A stretch of DNA of 64,000 bases from an uncultured Candidatus Melainabacteria bacterium (GCA_934691935.1 CAKUTH010000002.1:1-64000), one strand, 5' to 3'; counted from the stretch's first letter, positions 36,689 through 46,287 are shown. Numbers and translations: made by a program. The notes: a model not told the origin generated them from the sequence alone.

Positions 36689-37003
36689 CTATTTTACACC
36701 GCCCAAAATATGTACATGCAAGTGAAAAACTTCTTGTCCTGCCTCTTTGCCAGTATTAATCAATGTTTTATATGATTTTAGCCCGATTTTCTTTGTTGTT
36801 TCTTTAACCGCTAACAAAAGTTCACCCATCAGGTTTTTATCCTCAAGCTCATTTAACGATGCTACATGCACCTTTGGCACAACCAAAAGATGTACAGGTG
36901 CTTTTGGATTAATATCTTTAAACACAACTACATATTCGTTTTCATAAACAAATTCTGTGTTAAAATCGCCATTTACTATCTTACAAAAAATACAATCTTC
37001 CAT
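36689..37003 (-). CDS. HIT-family nucleotide hydrolase (HinT-like)
   Basis: 104 residues. CIFCKIVNGD at the start and the histidine triad HLHVHILGG at the end define the family, which hydrolyses nucleoside phosphoramidates or related AMP conjugates. AAAAGGAGAAAAT precedes ATG. Confidence 0.93.
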   Translation of the reverse strand: MEDCIFCKIVNGDFNTEFVYENEYVVVFKDINPKAPVHLLVVPKVHVASLNELEDKNLMGELLLAVKETTKKIGLKSYKTLINTGKEAGQEVFHLHVHILGGVK

Positions 37004-37107
37004 ATTTTCTCCTTTTTATTTTTGTAAATATTATATCTTAAAAATGTTAAATTGCTTGCCATTTGAATTTATGTGAAGTAGAATAGTAATACATCTGGGG
37101 AGGATTT

Positions 37108-38334
37108 ATGCCGAAATTAGCAAGACGGGAAGAAGAAAACCGCTATTACGCAAGGTACGGATACGATACGAGTGTAAACTCTGTTGAAAGAAGTTCGTAT
37201 TCATATAGAACACAAGATAATCAGCAATCACATCAAAATCATCAATATCGTGGTTCTCAATTGCGTTCTCAAAGGCTTTCAGCAGACCAAAAAAAGATTA
37301 AGCGCAATTATCTTATTCATAGAATTGTTTCAGTTGCAGTGGTTTCAGCATTGGCACTTACGGTCTTGCCTTACGGATTTAACAAAATCACAAAAAGCTT
37401 TTTCAACCCAACCCCTTATAAAAATATAAAAGTTGATTATCAGCAAATATTATTTCCAACATCAAATTATCTTTCAAACCATTGGTTCTTGGGCATGCGC
37501 TCATTGGAAGGCGCGCAGGTAAAGAAACCTGAAATGACAAGCCTTACAGAAGGTAATGAATTAACAAATCTTGAAAATCAACTTAAAAATTTAGCATCAA
37601 ATTATGCATCAATACATCCTGCAATTTATGTTTGGGATTACCAAACTGGCAATTACGCAGACATCAACGCTGACGAAATCTTCGCAACTGCAAGTATTAT
37701 CAAAGTTCCTGTGCTTGTGCAACTTTTCCGTTCAATCGAAAAAAATCAGCTTAACTTGAATGATACAATGCCTTTGACTGAATATTATAGAACTGAAGGT
37801 TCTGGAAGTCTGCAATTTAAAGCTCACAATTCAACTTATACAATAGACAAACTTGCAAGAATGATGATTACTGAATCTGACAACTCTGCGACAAATATGA
37901 TTATGGCGCAATTGGGTTCTATGACTGATATCAATTCAGGAATTAGACGTTGGGGCTTGAAACACACTTATATTCAAACTTGGTTACCTGACTTGCAAGG
38001 CACAAACCACTCTACAGCAAGAGATATGGCTACAATTCTTTACAACATAGATAATCCTAAATTTTTAAGCACAGCGTCACGTGAAAAGATTTTTGACTAT
38101 ATGGGACATGTCCATAACAACAGACTTATTGCTGCTGGACTTCCTGCTGGTGCAGAGTTCTTACACAAAACAGGAGATATTGGGAAAATGCTTGGCGATG
38201 CGGGAATTGTTTACGCGCCAAACGGTAAAAGATACATCGTTGTAATTTTTGCAAACCGTCCTCACAATTCACCTCTTGGTAAAGAATTTATCGTAAAGGC
38301 TTCTGAAACCATTTACAACAACATGGTGTATTAA
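37108..38334 (+). CDS. Membrane-anchored class A beta-lactamase-fold serine hydrolase
   Basis: 408 residues. A basic N-terminus, one membrane segment (VAVVSALALTVLPYGF, about residues 77-92), then a periplasmic serine hydrolase domain: SIIK (nucleophile Ser, general-base Lys), SDNSATN and KTGDIG. The ExxLN motif that supplies Glu166 in true class A beta-lactamases is not seen, so a penicillin-binding or peptidase-like role is more likely than antibiotic resistance. Ends coupled to ldpA (TAATG). GGGGAGGATTT precedes ATG. Confidence 0.82.
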   Translation: MPKLARREEENRYYARYGYDTSVNSVERSSYSYRTQDNQQSHQNHQYRGSQLRSQRLSADQKKIKRNYLIHRIVSVAVVSALALTVLPYGFNKITKSFFNPTPYKNIKVDYQQILFPTSNYLSNHWFLGMRSLEGAQVKKPEMTSLTEGNELTNLENQLKNLASNYASIHPAIYVWDYQTGNYADINADEIFATASIIKVPVLVQLFRSIEKNQLNLNDTMPLTEYYRTEGSGSLQFKAHNSTYTIDKLARMMITESDNSATNMIMAQLGSMTDINSGIRRWGLKHTYIQTWLPDLQGTNHSTARDMATILYNIDNPKFLSTASREKIFDYMGHVHNNRLIAAGLPAGAEFLHKTGDIGKMLGDAGIVYAPNGKRYIVVIFANRPHNSPLGKEFIVKASETIYNNMVY

Positions 38335-39260
38335 TGTTAAAAGAACTTTTAAACACAAAAAAATGTTTTAAACTTGTTTGTGGAGCAGGAAACGAGGATG
38401 CAAACGAAGTTGAAAAACTTGTTGCACTTTATTCAAGTGCAGGTTGCAAATTTTTTGATCTTTCCGCAAAGCCACAAATAGTCGACTCTGCAAAACGAGG
38501 GTTAAACGGACGCGAAGGTTATTTATGCGTAAGCGTCGGAATTAAAGGCGATCCGCACATCAGAAAAGCTCAAATTAATCCAGAACAATGCATACACTGT
38601 CATAAATGCGAAGAAATTTGTCCGCAAAACACAATTAAATACTGCAAAGTAAAATCTCAAAGATGTATAGGTTGTGGAAAATGCTACGAAATTTGTAAAC
38701 ATAATGCTATTTCTTTCACCTCTGAAAACAAAGATTTAAAAGAGGTTTTACCAGATTTAATAAAAATGGGAATAGATTGCATTGAACTTCACGCAATGGG
38801 GGAAAACGACGATTGGGTAGAAAAATGGGATTATATAAACTCAATTTACGATGGGCTTTTGAGTATTTGCACAGCAAGAGGCCACTTGTCAGAAGAAAAA
38901 ATGATTGAGCGAATAAATAAGATGATTGCAAATCGAAAACCATTCTCAACCATAATTCAAGCAGATGGCTTTCCTATGAGTGGCGGACAAGACGACTACA
39001 AAACGACATTACAAGCAATTGCAACCGCAGAAATTGTCCAAAATGCTAAGTTACCAGTATATATAATGTTATCGGGCGGAACAAATTCTAAGACGGCAGA
39101 ACTAGCAAAAATGTGCAATATAGATTATAATGGCATAGCAATCGGCACTTTTGCGAGAAAAATTGTAAAAAAATATATAGAACGCGAAGATTTTTTACGA
39201 AATGAACACGTTTTTAACGAAGCTCTAAAAATCGCAAAATGGCTCATAGAAAAAGTTTAA
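38334..39260 (+). CDS. ldpA: LdpA-like iron-sulfur protein
   Basis: 308 residues. The start (FKLVCGAGNEDANEVEKLV, then SAGCKFFDLSAKP) and two [4Fe-4S] motifs (CIHCHKCEEICP, CIGCGKCYEICK, about residues 86-125) followed by an LdpA C-terminal-like domain (YIMLSGGTNSKTAELAKMC) match cyanobacterial LdpA, a redox-sensing protein that feeds light/quinone status to the KaiABC clock. No kai gene is in the window. The shared base with the upstream stop couples it to the serine hydrolase. The family assignment is from memory of the cyanobacterial sequence pattern. Confidence 0.78.
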   Translation: MLKELLNTKKCFKLVCGAGNEDANEVEKLVALYSSAGCKFFDLSAKPQIVDSAKRGLNGREGYLCVSVGIKGDPHIRKAQINPEQCIHCHKCEEICPQNTIKYCKVKSQRCIGCGKCYEICKHNAISFTSENKDLKEVLPDLIKMGIDCIELHAMGENDDWVEKWDYINSIYDGLLSICTARGHLSEEKMIERINKMIANRKPFSTIIQADGFPMSGGQDDYKTTLQAIATAEIVQNAKLPVYIMLSGGTNSKTAELAKMCNIDYNGIAIGTFARKIVKKYIEREDFLRNEHVFNEALKIAKWLIEKV

Positions 39261-39264
39261 ACAT

Positions 39265-39291
39265 CAAAGCTCCCTAATGGGAGCTTTTTAT
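39265..39291 (+). terminator. Terminator of the serine hydrolase-ldpA operon
   Basis: AAGCTCCC-taat-GGGAGCTT then TTTATTT, directly after the ldpA stop. Confidence 0.9.
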
Positions 39292-39311
39292 TTAAGGGAT
39301 TTAAAAGAAGA

Positions 39312-39776
39312 TTATGGTTTTTTCTTAAATAGACCTGTAAATTTATTCCAACAATTTTTGAAGAAATTAACTATTGCTTTACCTTTATCGACAAAGAAGT
39401 CTTTTGTTTTCTGCCAGCTTAAATTGTTATATGCATTTTTAACCCATCTTCCAATTGCTTTGCCTTTCCAAATTCCTACTCCAATAGTAGTCAAAGCAAT
39501 TGCACCAAAGAGCACTTTTTTCCAAGTCGGATTTTTTACGTAAGTTTTGTCCTGTCCTTCTTGTGGTGGCAGTTTTGTTTTTTCTTTTTTAAATTCATCA
39601 ACTTCAGGTTGTTGAAGTTGTGGAGTTGCAATATATGGCGGTCCAACATACGGAGAAGGTGGAGCTGACGGAGCACCAACATATCGCGGAGCTTGACCCG
39701 TTATAAATGATGGTGCATCAAAATCTAAAACACCGTTTTGCGCCAACATATCCAAATTGTAAGCCCAATTGTTCAT
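39312..39776 (-). CDS. Protein of unknown function with central hydrophobic segment
   Basis: 154 residues from MNNWAYNLDMLAQNGVLDF; the frame opens earlier but nothing supports that start. A Pro-rich middle (YVGAPSAPPSPYVGPPYIA), a likely membrane segment (VLFGAIALTTIGVGIW, about 97-112), and a basic, aromatic C-terminus (FFKNCWNKFTGLFKKKP). The topology resembles a small anchored surface or pole protein; no family recognised. Confidence 0.55.
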   Translation of the reverse strand: MNNWAYNLDMLAQNGVLDFDAPSFITGQAPRYVGAPSAPPSPYVGPPYIATPQLQQPEVDEFKKEKTKLPPQEGQDKTYVKNPTWKKVLFGAIALTTIGVGIWKGKAIGRWVKNAYNNLSWQKTKDFFVDKGKAIVNFFKNCWNKFTGLFKKKP

Positions 39777-39869
39777 AATTCTATACCTAACCTTTTTACT
39801 ACATATATATAAAGTTATTTTTTTCAAAAAAATTGCTTTTTAAATATTTATTTGTTAAATTTTTGTAAT

Positions 39870-41372
39870 ATGAGAGAGATTTTAAAAGAAAACAAATATT
39901 TAATCGCGCTTTGTGCACTGTGCATTGCAGGATTGGCGTTATTTTTAGGTCATTATTCAGAATTTTTGATAGATGTCGGTAGGGAAATCTATTACCCTGA
40001 ACGAATTTTACAAGGAGATATATTATACAAAGACCTTTTTGACATCTACGGCCCACTTGCCTACCAGTTTAACGCAATTCTCTACAAACTTTTCGGGGCA
40101 AAACTTTCCACTCTATACGGCGCAGGAGTCGTTTGCTCGCTATTGGTTGTTAGCGGAATATACAAACTCTCCAGCAAATATTTTTCTAAATTCTTGAGCT
40201 TTGCACTCGGAATATTCACAATCGCTGTAGGCGTGACAACAACAAGTATTTTCAACTTTCATTTTCCATATTCTTGGGCCATTCTATATGGACTTGTTGC
40301 ATTTATTTATTCACTTTACTTCATACAAGACAAAAATAAACTTTGGCTGAGCGCACTTTTAGCAGGAATTTGCATTACTTGTAAATACGATTTTGCGCTA
40401 TATGGATTTGTAATTTTATATCTAATTATAAAAAATCGCGATTGGAAAGCGTTTTTATGCTTAATAACCCCACCAATATTAAGTTTTGGCGCATTATTTA
40501 TTCAAGGATTAAGAATTTCTGATTTAATGAACTCCTTGAATATCGTAAAAAATATGGCTAAAAGCAAAACTCTTATTTATTTTTATCAAAACAGCGGAAT
40601 TTATTTCCACCCAAAAGCCTTACTTACTGATTTTATTTTATTTTTAAAATGCGCAATCCCTTTTGGTGGAATACTTTTGGGTGTTGAAAAAAACAACAAA
40701 ACAATTACAATAATATCTTTTATTCTTGCCGTTTTGTTCTTTAATGCAAGTTCTTTTTTCGGGTTTTTACCAATCGCACTTTTCATCGCAATTTGGTTCA
40801 AAAACATTAATCTATTGACCGTTTCAATACTTTTGGTTTGTGCAAAAGTTTTTTGGGTATTGTTACTTGGAAGCTACGGTACATATTATGTTTCAATTTT
40901 GCTAATTGCCGTTTTGTCAATGATACCAAGGAAATTTGACAAAATCGTCAGTATCTATTTGATACTATTGAGTATTTTTGTATGTTTTTCAAACTGTACA
41001 AAACATTTTACACAACCACCATACAAAATTGTCGAATACGTAAAAGCGAACACACAACCGACAGACAAAGTCGTCGTTTTTCCAGAAGGAATGATCATAA
41101 ACTTTTTGTCTGGCAGAGAATCTGACGGTTTTTATAATTCATTGTTACCACTCTATGTGGAAACTTTTGGCGAAGATAACATTATAGAACATTTTCGTGA
41201 AAATAAACCTGAAATGATTATTTTAAATAACCGTAGCATGAAAGATTATTATTTTGAATACATTTGTAACGACTATGCTCGTGAATTTTGCGAGTTTATC
41301 GTAGAGAACTACAAATTACAAGATGTTATTGACGACGGTTATAAATATACGATATTTAAAAAACGAATGTGA
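39870..41372 (+). CDS. Multi-pass membrane glycosyltransferase (GT-C fold)
   Basis: 500 residues from MREILKENKYL with about 10 membrane segments in the first 390 residues and a soluble C-terminal domain. The first periplasmic loop reads DVGREIYYPERILQGDILYK, with DIYGPLAYQFNAILYK just after; Asp/Arg-Glu residues there are typical of lipid-linked-sugar transferases (ArnT/PMT-like). It probably moves a sugar from polyprenyl phosphate to an envelope acceptor. A TTG 18 bases upstream is an unlikely alternative start. Confidence 0.75.
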   Translation: MREILKENKYLIALCALCIAGLALFLGHYSEFLIDVGREIYYPERILQGDILYKDLFDIYGPLAYQFNAILYKLFGAKLSTLYGAGVVCSLLVVSGIYKLSSKYFSKFLSFALGIFTIAVGVTTTSIFNFHFPYSWAILYGLVAFIYSLYFIQDKNKLWLSALLAGICITCKYDFALYGFVILYLIIKNRDWKAFLCLITPPILSFGALFIQGLRISDLMNSLNIVKNMAKSKTLIYFYQNSGIYFHPKALLTDFILFLKCAIPFGGILLGVEKNNKTITIISFILAVLFFNASSFFGFLPIALFIAIWFKNINLLTVSILLVCAKVFWVLLLGSYGTYYVSILLIAVLSMIPRKFDKIVSIYLILLSIFVCFSNCTKHFTQPPYKIVEYVKANTQPTDKVVVFPEGMIINFLSGRESDGFYNSLLPLYVETFGEDNIIEHFRENKPEMIILNNRSMKDYYFEYICNDYAREFCEFIVENYKLQDVIDDGYKYTIFKKRM

Positions 41373-41439
41373 TTTTAAGCCCGTTTCAAATTCAGGACAA
41401 CATGTTTGTGATAATATTTTTATAGAAAAGGATATATAT

Positions 41440-42993
41440 ATGGAAAGATTTTATTTAACAACGGCTATAGACTATGTAAACGGCGCTCCACACATCGGAC
41501 ACGCTTACGAAAAAATATTAACAGATGTAATTGCAAGACACTATTCACAAAGATGTAATGATGTGTTTTTCTTGACTGGAACTGATGAACACGGGATTAA
41601 AATCCAAAAAACAGCGGCATCGCAAGGTTTGACTCCTAAAGAATTGTGCGATATGAATTCTCAAAAATTCAAAGATGCTTGGAAGGCTTTGGATATTGAT
41701 TACACAAAATTTATCAGAACTACTGACGATTATCACGAAAAAGCGGTTCAACAGATTTTTGACAAACTTTTGAAACAAGGTGATATTTATAAACACTCTT
41801 ATGAAGGCTTGTACTGTTCTGGTTGCGAATGCTTTTTAAATCCAAAAGATTTAACAGAGGACGGACTTTGTCCTGATCACTTGAAAAAACCTGAAGTTGT
41901 AAGTGAAGAAAATTATTTCTTTAAACTCACAAAATACAAAGATGCAATCATTAAACACATCAAAGAACATCCTGATTTTATCTTACCAGAATTCAGAGCC
42001 AATGAAGTTTTAAACCAATTGGAAGATATTCAAGACATATCAGTTTCTCGTGCAAAATCAAATGTACAATGGGGCATAGACGTTTTGGGCGACGAAGAAC
42101 AATCAATTTATGTTTGGATTGACGCATTGTCAAACTATATTACCGCAATCGGCTATGGCAAAAATTCTGACGAGTTCAAAAAATATTGGCCTTGCGATGT
42201 TCACGTAATCGGCAAAGATATTTTAAAATTCCACAGTATTTACTGGCCAGCATTCTTGATGGCATTGGATTTGCCGTTGCCAAAACACATTTTTGCTCAC
42301 GGCTGGATTACAATTGATGAAACAAAAATGTCAAAATCATTGGGTAACGTAGTTTCCCCAACATCAGTACTTGAAAGTTTTAACATGGAATATCCTGACG
42401 CTTTCAGATACTATATGGCAACATCTGCACCTTGCGGACGTGACGGAAACTATTCTGATGACGATTTCAAAGAAAAAGTTAACGCACACCTTGCAAACAG
42501 CATGGGTAACCTTTTGAACAGAACTTTGTCAATGTTGGTTAAATACTTTGATGGCGAAGTTAAAGCTGAATTCAAGTCTGAAAACCCGCTTGCTAAAAAA
42601 GCATTGGGCACAATCCAAATTGTTAAAAACCACTTTGATAATTTTGAAATTTCAGAAGCTGGATTGGAAATAATTTCTCTTGTAGATGCTACAAACAAAT
42701 ATGTTCAAGACAACGCACCTTGGACATTGGCAAAAGAAGAAAAAATGTTGGAATGCGGTCAGGTTTTGACTAACGTTCTTGATATTATGTGCATAATCGC
42801 TTCTTTAATTTATCCATATTGCCCAAATATCGCTCAAGCTATGGCTAGTCAATTATCTTACGACTTAAAAACAAAACTTGACGATTTGACAGCAGATAAT
42901 ATCAAAATCGGCAAATTGATAGAAAAAGAAAATATCAAACCTGTATTTTTAAGACTAGACAGCGAACTGGCTGACAAAAGTGCTAAAAAATAG
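41440..42993 (+). CDS. metG: Methionine--tRNA ligase
   Basis: 517 residues from MERFYLTTAIDYVNGAPHIG (HIGH motif GHAYEK follows). KMSKSLGN is intact; the connective peptide keeps CSGC and CPDH for one zinc. The length and absence of a C-terminal dimerisation extension fit the short MetG type. The frame runs upstream to 41323 but AAAAGGAT about 8 bases before this ATG and the family N-terminus fix the start. Confidence 0.96.
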   Translation: MERFYLTTAIDYVNGAPHIGHAYEKILTDVIARHYSQRCNDVFFLTGTDEHGIKIQKTAASQGLTPKELCDMNSQKFKDAWKALDIDYTKFIRTTDDYHEKAVQQIFDKLLKQGDIYKHSYEGLYCSGCECFLNPKDLTEDGLCPDHLKKPEVVSEENYFFKLTKYKDAIIKHIKEHPDFILPEFRANEVLNQLEDIQDISVSRAKSNVQWGIDVLGDEEQSIYVWIDALSNYITAIGYGKNSDEFKKYWPCDVHVIGKDILKFHSIYWPAFLMALDLPLPKHIFAHGWITIDETKMSKSLGNVVSPTSVLESFNMEYPDAFRYYMATSAPCGRDGNYSDDDFKEKVNAHLANSMGNLLNRTLSMLVKYFDGEVKAEFKSENPLAKKALGTIQIVKNHFDNFEISEAGLEIISLVDATNKYVQDNAPWTLAKEEKMLECGQVLTNVLDIMCIIASLIYPYCPNIAQAMASQLSYDLKTKLDDLTADNIKIGKLIEKENIKPVFLRLDSELADKSAKK

Positions 42994-43018
42994 AAGTCAC
43001 AAAATAATTTATATAAAA

Positions 43019-43052
43019 AAATAACCCTCTACAAATGTGAGGGTTATTTTTA
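43019..43052. terminator. Bidirectional terminator after metG
   Basis: ATAACCCTC/GAGGGTTAT stem with A run before and TTTT after, in the gap between convergent genes. Confidence 0.88.
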
Positions 43053-43056
43053 TAAG

Positions 43057-43548
43057 TTACACTTTTGTGTTTAAGACATCCATTTTTTGTAATTCTTTAT
43101 TCGCTTTATTTATTTCAAAAAATCCCAACAAATTACCAATTGTACCTATTGCCATGCATGCTAAAAGAATATTTGGGTGTTTTTTGCCAAGTTCAGAAAA
43201 TTTATAAGCAGCTAAACTTGAAATAATACCTCCAGAACTAATTAGGCACAAAAGAGATGCATTTTTCTTTTTTGCTTTTAAGCTGTCAGGATAATAAGCG
43301 CCTAACTTTTCACTTCTACCCTTAAAGTTTACATCAGCTTTTTTATCTGTTTCATCGGCTTGTGCTTCTTTTTTCTCAAAAGCATCTTCTTTTGGTTTTT
43401 TAAGCAACAATTTGTTTGTAAGCAATGGATTATCCAAAGCATTCGGTTGCATTGCTGGATTAATTACATGTTGCATATGCCCAAGAGGATTTAATACTGG
43501 ATTAGTTAACATTAAATAGTTGAAGGCATCAACACTTTTGTCTGACAT
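43057..43548 (-). CDS. Membrane protein of unknown function
   Basis: 163 residues from MSDKSVDAFNYLML; AAGGAG 8 bases upstream supports it. Asn/Pro-rich N-terminal third, a Lys/Glu-rich centre, and two membrane segments near the C-terminus (LLCLISSGGIISSLAAY; ILLACMAIGTIGNLLGFF). The frame continues upstream through a CTATG pentanucleotide array, which would add 33 residues with another hydrophobic stretch. No family recognised. Confidence 0.6.
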   Translation of the reverse strand: MSDKSVDAFNYLMLTNPVLNPLGHMQHVINPAMQPNALDNPLLTNKLLLKKPKEDAFEKKEAQADETDKKADVNFKGRSEKLGAYYPDSLKAKKKNASLLCLISSGGIISSLAAYKFSELGKKHPNILLACMAIGTIGNLLGFFEINKANKELQKMDVLNTKV

Positions 43549-43618
43549 AATAAACTCCTTTATCTTTCTACACATTATTATAAAAACACAAACAATAAGA
43601 AAATTGATACAATACCCC

Positions 43619-43654
43619 GCATAGCATAGCATAGCATAGCATAGCATAGCATAG
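43619..43654. repeat. ATAGC pentanucleotide tandem array
   Basis: GC, then six perfect ATAGC units, then ATAG: 36 bases, period 5. It lies 70 bases upstream of the ATG at 43548 and within the extended reading frame of that gene. A change of one unit shifts frame or promoter spacing by 5 bases. Confidence 0.95.
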
Positions 43655-43747
43655 AGGCATTATGACAGGGTTTGAGGCATTTTAAAATCTATTTTTACAT
43701 TTTGTAACAAAAGGCTCTTTATCACAATTTTTTGTAAGTCGGATTTA

Positions 43748-44299
43748 CTAATCCGACAGAAAATTTTTTAACAATTCATGTCCATATTGGGTCAGGATAG
43801 CCTCGGGATGAAATTGAACCCCATATATCGGCAAGGTTTCATGCTCCAGTGCCATAATTGTACCGTCTTTTGTTCTTGCGGTAATTTTTAAATTTGTATC
43901 TTTGACTTCCAACGAATGATAGCGCGTAACCTCAAATCCTTGAGGCAAGCCTTTGAACAGCTTGCTATTTTCATCAAAATATATGCGCGATGTCTTGCCA
44001 TGAGTCGGGTTTTGTGATTTTACAATCTTTCCGCCAAAAAATTGTGCAATACATTGGTGTCCCAAACAAATTCCGAGGATTTTTTTTGTTTGGTAAAATT
44101 TTTTTATCACATCCATAGAAACGCCTGCGGTATTAGGGTTACCAGCTCCAGGGGAGATAATTATGCTATCAAAATCCATTTGCAAAAGTTCTTCAACACT
44201 GATTTTATCGTTCACAAAAACCTTCGGCTCAACTCCCAATTCCTGCAAATATTGGACAATATTGTACGTAAATGAATCATAATTATCTATCAAAATCAT
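43748..44299 (-). CDS. pabA: Aminodeoxychorismate/anthranilate synthase, glutamine amidotransferase subunit
   Basis: 183 residues. Class I amidotransferase triad: Cys in LGICLGHQCIAQFFGG and His-Glu in GVQFHPEA; IDNYDSFTYNIVQYL is the family start. It supplies ammonia from glutamine to PabB. Overlaps the pabB-pabC fusion by 4 bases, which argues for folate (pABA) rather than tryptophan synthesis. Confidence 0.92.
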   Translation of the reverse strand: MILIDNYDSFTYNIVQYLQELGVEPKVFVNDKISVEELLQMDFDSIIISPGAGNPNTAGVSMDVIKKFYQTKKILGICLGHQCIAQFFGGKIVKSQNPTHGKTSRIYFDENSKLFKGLPQGFEVTRYHSLEVKDTNLKITARTKDGTIMALEHETLPIYGVQFHPEAILTQYGHELLKNFLSD

Positions 44300-45909
44300 A
44301 GCCGTACCTCAACCATTCCCCGTACAGAGTTTACGCAAAATATCTTTTCTGCATTCAACAAATCTGATTTATAAAGAATTTTTTCAGTCAAATTTCCCAT
44401 CTGTTTTTTATAAACACCATCTAAAAGTCCACACGAAACTGGTGGTGTATAAAGTTTCCCACCGATTTGTAAAACGATATTGCTCCTTGCGCCCTCAGTC
44501 AATTCGCCCTTTTCGTTAAAATAAATTTCGTCATAAACTTCGCCCCTCGCTATCCTTTGGTAACTGTCGTAAAACCAAGGGCGATAAGTCGTTTTGTGAT
44601 ACATAAGTTCATTTTTACTATTAATAACGATAGGTGAAATTTCAACCTTGTTGGTCGGCGAAGGGTGTAGCGGGCGACATTCAAATTCAAATTCGTCACC
44701 GAGCAAAACCCTCAAAATGCCGTCTTGCTCAGGCGTTATGACAGGTTTTTCAAAAGTTTTACCGAAATATTTTGCACTTTTTTTCATACGTTCAAAATGT
44801 TCATCTTCAAAAAGTAATTTGCCATTTTCGACTTTAATTGTTTCTATTATTTTAAACTCACCGTTAAGAAATTTCGTTTTTGTCAAAGTTTCTTCCCATT
44901 CATCTTGCGCAGAAGAATCCCAAACTATTGCCCCGCCTACGCGATAGCGAAAAGTCTTTTCATCCGATTTTTTTTGCAAAATCCTAATAGGTACGCTAAA
45001 AATAGTTTCGTCAGGCGAAATCAACCCGATTGCGCCACAATAAATATCACGTGCGCCAGCTTCAACCTCGTCGATTACCTTCATTGTACTGATTTTTGGA
45101 GCGCCAGTTATTGAACCGCAAGGAAAAATCGACTTGAAAACATCAAACAGTTTTATGTCATCTCTTAAATCAGCTTCAATTTGAGATGTCATCTGATGAA
45201 GTGTCTTGTGGGTTTCTATTTCAAATAGTTTTGAAACCTTGACAGAGCCTGTCTTTGCAATTCTGCCCAAATCATTTCTCAGCAAATCAACTATCATAAC
45301 ATTTTCGGCACGGTTTTTCTCATCGTTTTTCAAAAACTCAATTAATTGTTTATCTTGCTCAGGAGTATCTCCACGTTTTACCGTACCTTTCATAGGTTTT
45401 GTAGTTATATGCTTATTTTTTAATGTATAAAATAATTCTGGCGAAAACGACAAAACTGTGTCAAATTTGTTTTTCATATAAAAATTGTAGGGAGTTTTTT
45501 GTTTTGGCAAAAGATATTTGAAAAGTTCAAAATCATCAATATTACTTTCAACCTCAAAATCATAGGTATAATTGACCTCATAGGTATTTCCTTTTGCGAT
45601 TTCATCTTTTATTTTTTTTATCGCATTTGAATATTCACGGAAATTCACAAGCGGTTTTGCAGAAATTTTTGGGGTTTTGACCAAAGCATTAGGCATGTCA
45701 AATTCTTTGTAGTCCTCAAAAACCTCAAAATACAAAAGCGGGAATTCTGATTTTTCACAAGTTGTTGCCTCATAACGCAAATACCCGACAAGAAAAAATT
45801 TATCTTTTAGAAATTCAATCTGTTCAAACGCTTCGCCAAGTTCTCGTTGCGTAAAAGCCTTAATTATCTTTATTGGATTTTCAAAAATTTTATTGCCAAA
45901 AACTACCAT
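44296..45909 (-). CDS. pabB: PabB-PabC fusion: aminodeoxychorismate synthase I and aminodeoxychorismate lyase
   Basis: 537 residues. The first about 330 form the chorismate-binding domain (MKGTVKRGDTPEQD, SIFPCGSITGAPK); the last about 190 are a class IV aminotransferase-type lyase (Lys in YHKTTYR, ELTEGARSNIVLQ). Together with PabA it converts chorismate to 4-aminobenzoate for folate. Such fusions are known. TATTAT lies 7 bases before ATG with no ribosome site, so the message may be leaderless. Confidence 0.93.
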   Translation of the reverse strand: MVVFGNKIFENPIKIIKAFTQRELGEAFEQIEFLKDKFFLVGYLRYEATTCEKSEFPLLYFEVFEDYKEFDMPNALVKTPKISAKPLVNFREYSNAIKKIKDEIAKGNTYEVNYTYDFEVESNIDDFELFKYLLPKQKTPYNFYMKNKFDTVLSFSPELFYTLKNKHITTKPMKGTVKRGDTPEQDKQLIEFLKNDEKNRAENVMIVDLLRNDLGRIAKTGSVKVSKLFEIETHKTLHQMTSQIEADLRDDIKLFDVFKSIFPCGSITGAPKISTMKVIDEVEAGARDIYCGAIGLISPDETIFSVPIRILQKKSDEKTFRYRVGGAIVWDSSAQDEWEETLTKTKFLNGEFKIIETIKVENGKLLFEDEHFERMKKSAKYFGKTFEKPVITPEQDGILRVLLGDEFEFECRPLHPSPTNKVEISPIVINSKNELMYHKTTYRPWFYDSYQRIARGEVYDEIYFNEKGELTEGARSNIVLQIGGKLYTPPVSCGLLDGVYKKQMGNLTEKILYKSDLLNAEKIFCVNSVRGMVEVRL

Positions 45910-46036
45910 ACAAATAATAATAACACGGAAAATTTTTGGGAAATAAATCGGATTGTTTGCAAAACTTTAAAATTACCACATCGAATAGCAACTTTTTTGT
46001 ATGTTTAGTTTTTAATATATTATAGGGGAAAATTAA

Positions 46037-46276
46037 ATGAAAAAAATACTTACGCTGGTTGCTGTCGCAATCTTGGCGGGAATGTTGTCACCGACATACG
46101 CCGACACAATGAATTATCGCATAAAACAAGAAGGCTCATCAATGGTAATAGTGCCTTATTATCCTGATAATTTTATTCAAAAAACCGTACCAGAATACAA
46201 GTCAGCACCAGCACAAATTCCATTTTATTCAAACAAAAATTTGCCAAAATGTAAAAATCGAAACAAGGTTGTGTAA
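46037..46276 (+). CDS. Small exported protein of unknown function
   Basis: 79 residues: signal peptide MKKILTLVAVAILAGMLSP cleaved near TYADT, then a 55-residue basic tail. AGGGGAAAATTAA precedes ATG. Convergent with another small exported protein. Confidence 0.65.
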   Translation: MKKILTLVAVAILAGMLSPTYADTMNYRIKQEGSSMVIVPYYPDNFIQKTVPEYKSAPAQIPFYSNKNLPKCKNRNKVV

Positions 46277-46287
46277 AATTTTAACAA

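Noticed and set aside
37108..38334. Antibiotic-resistance beta-lactamase
   Set aside because: SxxK, SDN and KTG are present but the Glu166-bearing ExxLN motif is not seen, and the protein is membrane-anchored; more likely a housekeeping peptidoglycan hydrolase or binding protein.
43549..43647. N-terminal extension of the 43.1 kb membrane protein through the pentanucleotide array as the main start
   Set aside because: AAGGAG 8 bases before ATG 43548 is a good start; the extension is kept only as a possible phase-variable form.
43619..43654. Possible CRISPR-like array
   Set aside because: The unit is 5 bases with no spacers; it is a microsatellite. No cas genes are present.
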